Source of the DNA: Cavia porcellus
Taxonomy: Eukaryota; Chordata; Mammalia; Rodentia; Caviidae
Assembly (NCBI RefSeq): GCF_034190915.1
Contig: NW_026947486.1
Location: 20,362,001-20,426,000, forward strand
Reading direction: 5' to 3'
DNA length: 64,000 nt
Shown: in pieces, positions 57,185 through 64,000 of the stretch
Layout of the letters: each line of letters starts with the position of its first letter
Numbering within the stretch: the first letter of the stretch is position 1
The notes under the pieces: model-generated
What the model saw: only the letters and a program-made list of their open reading frames with translations
The model's database searches: none
Told to the model about the DNA's origin: nothing
Translations under genes and position numbers: made by a program

Positions 57185-57580
57185 CATTACCTATTCAGGG
57201 ATGAAGTGTGAGGCTAGGGCCCGTGTACACAGTATCTTCCCAGAAAGCAACAGTCCCTCCGTGGCTGGACCCCTCCCAAGGAAATGTGGTGGGAGCCTTC
57301 TCAGAACAAAAAAAGATGACATGGGCACCACTCTGTAACATACGCTGTACCCAATCAGGTTGTTGTCAGTGTGTTATTATTGGAGGGAGACAAAGACACA
57401 AGAATTGCATAAAAAGTGAAACCCTGCCATGCTTGGGGTTTTGCCTTTGGATGTGAGTCCACTGAGTCAATCATAGTGCAAATACTCTTCTTCCTGCACA
57501 GGGTCTCAGTTTCCTGTCTCTCTATGTGGTAATATTATAAACCTTAGTATGGGGAGGATTCGCTCCAGGTCCCCCACTCA
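57185..57580 (+). mobile_element. Possible LTR remnant
   Basis: GCATAAAAAGTGAAACC could be a TATA region, followed by a pyrimidine-rich R/U5-like segment and GGTAATATTATAAACC. Neither terminus nor a target duplication could be fixed. Confidence 0.3.
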
Positions 57581-57689
57581 ACAGTTATCAAAATCCTCTG
57601 ATGCTCAAGTCTGCTATACATATAAGTTCAAGTATTTGCATATAACTGCTGCATTACCACCTGTCCTTCTGCCCTTCTTTCTGACTATA

Positions 57690-58660
57690 CAATTCAGTCT
57701 GACCTTGAACTTTTCATGTAGTCCAGGCTGGCCTGTAACTCAAGGTGATCCTCCTGAGTGCTGGGATCACAGGCATATGCCACTTCACCAGACTCTATTT
57801 ATATGTTTTTGTTGTTATTTTGGGACAGGGTCTCACTAGATAGTTCAAAGTCACTTTTTTTTGGTACCAGGAATTGAACTCAGGACTGAGCTCTATCCCT
57901 GGCATCACTATGTAGTTCAAGTTGGTCTTGAACTCACTATATAGCTCAGGCTGGCCTCAAAGTTGCTGCATTCCTCCTGCTTAGTTCTCCTGAGTACTGG
58001 CTGAATATTTTCAATTCTTTCTAGATTATGGTTAATACCTAATGCCATAAAAAAATACCTAATGCCATGTAAATGGCATATCAATAGTTGTTATAATTAT
58101 TGTGTAGGGGATGACAAGAAAAAAATCTTAAATTTATAGCAAGCAGTTTAATTTTCAAATACTGGTTGGTTGAGGCCACAGATATACAAGGCTGACTACA
58201 AAGCAAAATAAGCTCAAGCTATACCCAGGAAGCAGCAACTGTGGCACCAGTTGCTGTGGTTTACTGGATGTCCCCTGGCTCCTGGAGATTCCTGGTGATC
58301 ACTTGTTAGTAAAAATGGAATCAGAACTTCTGCCTACTGACCCCTGTAATCCCAGCACTCAGGAGGCTGAGGCAGGAGGATTGCTGTAAGTTTTCAGCAA
58401 GTCTGGGCTACATAGTGAGGTCTTGGACAGTCTGGGCTACAAATCGAGACCCTGCCTCAAAAAAACCACTTCTGTCCATTGGACTGGCCTGCTCCTGCTG
58501 AGAACATCCAGAAAAGCTGAGTATGGTTTCTGAAATTTTATTTGTCCCGTTTTGTGAGACAGGGTGTTGCTATGTAATTCAGGCTGGCCTCAAACTCTTG
58601 GTGATCTTCCTGCCTCAGCCTCTTGAGTGCTGGAATTACACAAGAGTGCTACCATACCCA
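57690..58660. repeat. Intergenic B1-rich stretch
   Basis: B1 copies at about 57,690-57,785, 57,820-58,005 (interrupted by a short antisense ID fragment near 57,860), 58,340-58,470 (+) and 58,550-58,660. 58,010-58,330 has no recognised feature. Confidence 0.65.
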
Positions 58661-58799
58661 GTTCTCTGTTGCTGTTTTTAAATTATCTGAAGGCCCAGGA
58701 CAACAAAGTACCCTTGAAATCATCCCCTCACTAAGGACTGACTGCTGAATATAGAAAGCCAAGAGCTGATGGGGACACAGAAAACAATATAAACCAATA

Positions 58800-59345
58800 G
58801 ACCAGGCACAGTGGCATATACCTGTATCCCAGCACTTGAGAGGCACATGCAAGAGAACTGCTGGAAGTTTGAGGCCAGTCTGGGATACATAGTGATTTTG
58901 TTTTTTTTGTTTTGGTACCACGGATCAGATCCAGAGCCTTGTGCTTGCCAGGCAAGTGCTGCACTGACCAGCTACCTCCTTGGCCCTACATAGTGTGTTC
59001 AAGGTCAGCCTGCATACATAGCATGACACTGGTCTAGTTTTGACTTTTCTTTTTTTAGGGTTCTGAAGGTTGAACATGTTAGGTAAAGGCAAACAATTCC
59101 ACCATCTCACCAGCCCTTTTTTATTTAGAGGAAAAAAAAACCCTTGAAAAGGTATGCTACTTAGAAATAAACAGAGGAGACCTGGGTGTGGTGGTGCACA
59201 CCTGTAATCCCAGTACTCCAGAGGCTAAGGAAAGAGGATCACCAGTTCAAGGCCAGCATGCATACACAGTGAGTACAGTCAGCCTAAACCACACACAAAG
59301 ACCTTGTCTCAAGACCCTTCTTCTCCCAAAAAAACAAATAGGCAT
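58800..59345. repeat. B1 elements with nested ID element
   Basis: A plus B1 (about 58,802-58,890) is interrupted by an antisense ID-related SINE (about 58,900-58,985), resuming to about 59,035. A second plus B1 lies at about 59,180-59,335. Confidence 0.75.
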
Positions 59346-59366
59346 AGGAAATATACTACTTTCAAG

Positions 59367-59822
59367 TGAGAGAATCGACTCCCCGTTTGTAATGTAATCC
59401 CCCCCCCCCAGCTATAGAACAGAGCAGTAAGGAATGTGTCACTCCCTAAATCCTCCTTGAGATATCGGGGCAGGACAGGAAGGAATGCATCTGCTAGTCA
59501 TTAACCACAAGATGATCTGTCCTCTGTAAAGATAAAGATAAGTAAAGGAATGTGCTAGATTAGACCAGGACTCTCGGTCTCCATGGTTACTCAGCCCCAG
59601 ATCCCTCGAATCAGCATCTGCCAAGTCCTGCGCCGTTCAAAATTAACCAATGCGATCTGCTTCTGTAAACCCGCTTGTGCCCTTAAAAACCCTGCACAAA
59701 TTCCCCTCGTGGCCCTCCGCACTCGTTTGCCTGGAGGACCCCATGCGCATGGAAATAAACTTTTTTCCCTCACCAAGAGTTGAGTCCTTGGGGTCTCTTT
59801 CCCTGCGGCGTCGGCCCTAACA
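59367..59822 (+). repeat. Solo LTR of a class I-type retrovirus with target duplication
   Basis: TGAGAGAATC to GGCCCTAACA (TG...CA) is flanked on both sides by CAAG (59,363-59,366 and 59,823-59,826), the 4-base duplication typical of gammaretrovirus-like integration. It carries a TTAAAAA TATA-like box near 59,683, AATAAA near 59,754 and a U5-like GGGGTCTCTTTCCCTGCGGC. No internal sequence remains. Confidence 0.85.
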
Positions 59823-59839
59823 CAAGTGTGTGGGGGTCT

Positions 59840-59995
59840 GCAGGGTTTGGGTGCAAGCTTGTAATCCTAGGACTCCGGAGGCTGAGGCAGGAGGATTGCT
59901 GTCAAGATTTGTCAGCCTGAACTACACAGGGAGCTGAAGGCCAGCCTGAGCGACATAGCAAAACTCAGTCAAAAAAATAAATAAATAAAAGGCTG
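59840..59995 (+). repeat. B1 SINE
   Basis: GGTTTGGGTGCAAGCTTGTAA through GTCAAAAAAATAAATAAATA. Confidence 0.75.
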
Positions 59996-60720
59996 CTTCT
60001 TGATTCTGCCAACAGGAACTGGAATCCAGAATCTTTGCACTACTCACATCCCCAGTCCTATTTTTTCCAACAGGGCCTCACTCAGTCACTCAGGTTAACT
60101 TGCCAACCTTCTGCCTCCATCTCCTGCAAGGCTAGGATTACAGGTCATGCCAGTTCAGCTCAGTGTTAAGAGGTACCACACTGCCAAGGAAACTTCTGGA
60201 GACTCTGCAGAAGAGGTGAATACTCTTTATCCACATCTTGCTCAGTCTCTGTGATGTGGAAGAAACCAGGTAGAACAGATTGTATCAGTTGCAGTGCCCA
60301 GTTTGTAAGTAGCCTATGGGGAATTCATGGGCTCCCAGGGGCGCTCACTGCAGTGATGACTAGAAGCAACTGTGGTGGCCAGGCCAGGTGTGTGTGCAGG
60401 TGGTCGCTAGCAGCTGTCTTTGCACAGTGGACCAATGGCACCGTGGACAAGGGGCCTTTTATTGTCACACTCTTCTCATGCAATGAGCCTTCACGAGGAG
60501 GGGCCGGGTCCTCTGCAGGGGAACCACAGGAAGCCAGTGGGCCTGTTAGAGCAGGCACTCTGCCTGGGGCAGACATTCTGGGCAAGAGCCCTGTGTCTTC
60601 CAGGGTGTCCTTTTATTGTTTTTTTCTTGTTACTTGACCCAAGTTCACTCTGCAGAGCCAGTTTCTCCCTCACTCTTCACTTTTTCATATTAACTTTGTC
60701 ACTATTTTTTTTAAAACAAA
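59996..60720. other. Intergenic sequence with LTR-like end
   Basis: 60,040-60,150 is a diverged antisense B1-like fragment. The end at about 60,600-60,710 (GTTCACTCTGCAGAGCCAG) matches similar phrases near 16,030 and 56,610, indicating an old LTR family. The open frames at 60,251-60,797 have no recognised family. Confidence 0.4.
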
Positions 60721-60959
60721 ACCTACTTCAGGTCCATTTTCAAATGCAGGCTAATAGAAACATTAATTCTAGGAGCTCTGATGCTGACAGATTTTAGTAT
60801 TCTATACATGGAGATGGAAGAAATATCAGAGATGGCCAAGTCATGCCACGTTACAGAGCAGATGTGGAGGTGACTGGCGTTTATCCCCATGGTGCTCTCA
60901 ACTCTCCAGGGGCAGCGTATCAAGTCTGTTTTACTCATTGTTTTTTTTTTAAATTTTGT

Positions 60960-61300
60960 TTTGTATTTTGACATAGGGCCTTGCTATGCAGTTCAGGCTG
61001 GCCTTGAAGTCAGGGCACTGGGGCTGGGGATTTAGCTCAGTGGCATAAGTGCCTGCTTTGCAAGCAGGCAGTTGTGAGTTCGATCCCTGGTACCGATAAA
61101 AACGAAAAAAAAAAAAAAAAAAAAAAAGAAGTCAGGGCACTCCTGCTTTAGCCTCCTGAGGGCTGGGATTACAGGTCTGTGCTACCATGCCTGGCTGGTT
61201 TATTGATTTTTTTGGTACTGGGGATCAAACTCATGACCTGTGCTTGCCAGGCAGGCACTTAAGCCACTGAGCTAAATCCTCAGCCCCTGGTTTATTGATT
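60960..61300. repeat. B1 SINE split by an ID element, with a second ID element at its edge
   Basis: An antisense B1 starts at about 60,965. It is interrupted by a plus-strand ID-like SINE (61,020-61,127) with perfect flanks GAAGTCAGGGCACT (61,006-61,019 and 61,128-61,141), then continues to about 61,197. An antisense ID-like SINE at about 61,211-61,288 is flanked by TGGTTTATTGATT. Confidence 0.92.
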
Positions 61301-61309
61301 TCAGGAGAG

Positions 61310-61428
61310 AAGCTAGCCCAGCATGGTAGTTCATGCCTGCAATTTAAGCACTATGGAGGCTGAGGCAGGAGGGCAGGAGGATCGCTGTGAGTTCAAGGCC
61401 AGCCTGAACTACATAGTGAGACCCTGCT

Positions 61429-61465
<37 letters not shown>

Positions 61466-62320
61466 ACAGAAGCCCTTCTTGCCTGGATGAAGCATATATT
61501 GCAAGGAAACTGACCTCTGGACATGTCAACAGGGAAACCTACCCTCTCCCCCATCAAAAATATATGTTTCGGGCTGATTATGGTGGTGCATGCCTGTCAT
61601 CCCAGCACTCAGGAAACTGAGGCAGGAGGTTTACCATGAGTTTGAGGCCATCTTGGCTACAAAGTGAGTTCAAGGCTAGCCTGAACACATAGTGAAACTC
61701 TCTTTAAAAAAAATTTAAGGGCTGGGGATTTAGCTCAGTGGCATAAGCGCCTGCCTTGCAAGTGTGTGGTCGTGAGTTCAATCCCCGGTACTGATAAAAA
61801 AGAAAAAGACAAAAAAAATTTAAAAATAACAAAAAAGAAAGATAAGAGATCAAGCAGAAATTTAGTGAGACCCTGTATTAAAAAAAAATCCAAAAAACAA
61901 AAATCAAGACCTATAGTGAATCCTAGTTACTGGCCAGACTGAAGCAAGAGGATCACTTGAAACCAGGAGCTCAAAGCCAATTTGGGAAACGTAGTGAGAT
62001 CCCATTTCAAAAAACAAACCAAACAAAAAACAGTGCCCCCCGCCAAAGAAAAACCAGCACACTTTGAGAGTCTAAAGCAGGAGGATCACAAATTTGAGCC
62101 CATGTGGCACACATCTGTAATCCTAGCATTTGGGAACCTGAGGCAGAAGCATCATTGCAAATTCAAGACCAGCCTGGGCTACAAAAGTGAGCTCAAGGCT
62201 AGCTTGAATTGCATAGCGAGACTGTCTCAAAAAGACAAAACAAAACACTAGCTTGGAATGTAGTTCAGTGCAGACTCTGGATTCAATTCCTAGGGCCATA
62301 TATAAAACAAAAGAAAGCAT
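61310..62320. repeat. Intergenic SINE-dense stretch
   Basis: B1 copies at about 61,312-61,465 (with a 34-base A-tail), 61,570-61,712, 61,905-62,035 and 62,085-62,245. A plus ID-like SINE at 61,718-61,820 and an older ID fragment at about 62,250-62,310. Confidence 0.8.
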
Positions 62321-62514
62321 CCTGGCATTCTAGAAGGCATACAACTCCAATATGGGCCAGAAAATAGAAGGGACCAGGGAGGTAGGATCTGTTCCTGGCT
62401 GTGTCCTAGCAACCCTGTTTGGCTAATCTCGACACACATCCATTCTGGAATTAAGTAGGGATGATGAATTTAATTGGTCTGTAACAACTGAAATTCACAT
62501 TGGGATTATGAGGG

Positions 62515-63115
62515 TTTTTTTTTTTTTTTTTTTTTGTCTTTTTTGAGACAGGGTCTCACTATGCAGTTCAGGCTGGCCTTGAGCTCACTTTGTAGCCCAG
62601 GCTGGTCTCCAACTCGCAATGATCCTCCTGCCTCAGCCTCCTGTGTGCTGGGCTTACAGGTATGCATATCCAGCTTATAATTGGCTCTTCTTAAAAATTG
62701 TTTCTTGTGGTGCTGGAGCTGAAACCCAGAACTTTACAAATGCTCAGCAAGTGCTGTTATCACTAAGCTGCCCTGCCAGACCTGCCAATCCTCTTGCCTC
62801 AGCCTCTTGAGTGTTGGGATCACAGGCGTGCACTGTTACGCTTTTTCTTTCCTTTTTTTTTTTTTTTTTTTTCCTTTTTTGAGACAGGATCTCACTATGT
62901 AGTTCAGGCTGTTTTTTTTGTACCAGGAATCGGACTTAGGATCTTTCACTTGCCAGGCAGGCACTGTGCTACTAAGCTATATTCCTGGCCCAATGCTAGC
63001 TTTGAACTCACTAGTCATCCAGCCTGGCGTCAAACTTCCCGAGATCCTCCTCCCTTAGCCTCTTGAATGCTGTGGTTATAGGCTTGCACCACCATGCCTG
63101 ACTTATTGATTTTTA
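62515..63115. repeat. B1 and ID elements
   Basis: An antisense B1 with T-run (62,516-62,680), ID and B1 pieces to 62,840, and a second antisense B1 (62,853-63,105) interrupted by an antisense ID-related SINE at about 62,912-62,990. Confidence 0.8.
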
Positions 63116-63572
63116 TGATAGGCTATTGAACAAAAAAAGTTTTGGGAGTCTGACAATAACCTGAGAATATAGTTACCTGAAGCAAATTCTACCAAGTCAG
63201 ATAGAACTTCTTCCCTCCAAGTCAACTTTTTAAAACTAAACCAGGGGTCCAGAGTGAAGATGTGCTCTTGGCCATTAGAACTAATGCATCTTATGATGAG
63301 TAGAGACTCTCTTCCTTCTGACTTGCATCAGCAGCTCAAGGCAGCATCTGGGGCTCTGCCCTGTACACATCATGAAGCAGTCTTTCCTAGAGTTCTCCCT
63401 AGGTGAATGCACTCTGCCTCACGAAGACTGAGGCCCTGGGATAGTGAAGAGGAATTTGGCTCTACTTGACAGGTTCTAACCCATGATCAAATGGAACAAA
63501 ACTGCTCACCTCGTGGGTTAGGAAGCAAAGAGAGAGAAAAAGAAATGAGGACCACACAATCTTCATTTCATC
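63116..63572. other. Intergenic, single-copy-looking sequence
   Basis: No recognised repeat, exon or RNA gene. Confidence 0.4.
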
Positions 63573-63580
63573 TTCTAAAT

Positions 63581-63730
63581 CAGTGGTGGCCAACCTATGG
63601 CACGTATGCCAAGATGCCCCAGCAGCCAGGCATTGGAGAGTCAGGCTGAATTGCAATGTTGGCACTTTTCAAGAAATAAGTAGGCTTGGGGTTACATGGT
63701 GCTCCATGTCTGAAATGTTCACCATCACTG
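63581..63730. mobile_element. hAT-type DNA transposon remnant with 8-base target duplication
   Basis: The left end CAGTGGTGGCCAACCTATGG and the right end, reverse-complemented CAGTGATGGTGAACATTT, form imperfect terminal inverted repeats. The flanks TTCTAAAT (63,573-63,580) and GTCTAAAG (63,731-63,738) share the core TCTAAA, fitting the nTCTAGAn-like 8-base target of hAT elements. It is 150 bases long and non-coding. Confidence 0.7.
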
Positions 63731-63738
63731 GTCTAAAG

Positions 63739-64000
63739 GCAACAGCAGCACTTTCCAATAGCTCCACCCTAAGGACCAAGATTTCAGGCCACTGGGGACA
63801 TTTACCAAAAGATGGCACCTGGGGACTTCTGGGAGATGTGACATTCAGGGGCCAGGGGCACATTTCATTCTCAGTTCTGTCTCCAAGTATCAGCTCCTGA
63901 TACAATGGGCTATTTAACCTGTTCCCACCTCATGCAGGGAGAGGAGGCTTCCAGGTGAAATAGTTCCCACCTTGGCTGGTGCGGCTTCCATCTTAAGTCA
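63739..64000. other. Intergenic, single-copy-looking sequence at right edge
   Basis: Nothing recognised. The next conserved gene expected on this side (GPKOW) is not visible before the window ends. Confidence 0.4.

Noticed and set aside
60251..60797. 128- and 125-codon overlapping open frames
   Set aside because: No recognised domain and the region looks LTR-derived.
63583..63905. 105- and 78-codon frames at the right end, possible GPKOW exon
   Set aside because: They cover the hAT remnant and its flank; nothing resembling G-patch or KOW domains was seen.

Overview
This window is mammalian nuclear DNA, almost certainly from a rodent. Three intron-bearing protein genes are recognisable: CCDC120 (+), PRAF2 (-) and WDR45 (-). 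Their order and orientation match the conserved X-chromosome block known as human Xp11.23. The rodent call rests on the dominant repeats. One is a B1-type 7SL SINE with an internal tandem duplication of about 29 bp. The other is an ID-like SINE with a tRNA-Ala(UGC)-like head and an unusual tail (GGTACCGATAAAAACGAAAAAGAC). That ID variant is not the mouse or rat form as I know it; a castorimorph rodent (beaver group) is my best guess, at low confidence.

Layout. 1-430 is the minus-strand end of an RPS2 processed pseudogene. 430-17,460 is gene-free and very repeat-rich. It holds an eroded minisatellite-like G/T-rich repeat, a 6.3-kb class I endogenous retrovirus on the minus strand (3584-9896) that split a B1 element and carries a tRNA-His-type primer site, a second class I retroviral segment nested inside it on the plus strand (6212 onward), a 5'-inverted L1, an older L1 interrupted first by a solo LTR and then by another L1, and further LTRs. 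17,470-18,110 is the CCDC120 CpG-rich promoter and first exon. The long first intron (17,982 to about 27,600) is followed by nine coding exons (27,622-33,418) and a 3' UTR ending near 34,350. PRAF2 (coding 35,458-37,562) lies tail-to-tail with CCDC120. WDR45 (coding 38,396-42,178, first exon near 43,963-44,050) lies head-to-tail upstream of PRAF2, with only a few hundred bases between the WDR45 poly(A) signal and the PRAF2 promoter. 44,100-64,000 is intergenic: SINEs, several LTRs, an unidentified processed pseudogene (53,520-54,048), microsatellites and an hAT-type DNA transposon remnant near the right end.

The three genes are not a pathway. CCDC120 is a cytohesin-binding, centriole-associated coiled-coil protein; PRAF2 is a four-pass ER/Golgi PRA1-family protein; WDR45 (WIPI4) is an autophagy beta-propeller. 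All three open reading frames splice cleanly (660, 178 and 361 residues by my exon joining) with no disabling change seen. I found no evidence for a previously undescribed biological system. The most informative observations are the nested-insertion history of the left third, a perfect 49-bp tandem duplication that copies a WDR45 splice donor, and a cut-and-paste hAT remnant with a recognisable target duplication. Family names are from memory and reading by eye; no searches were run.
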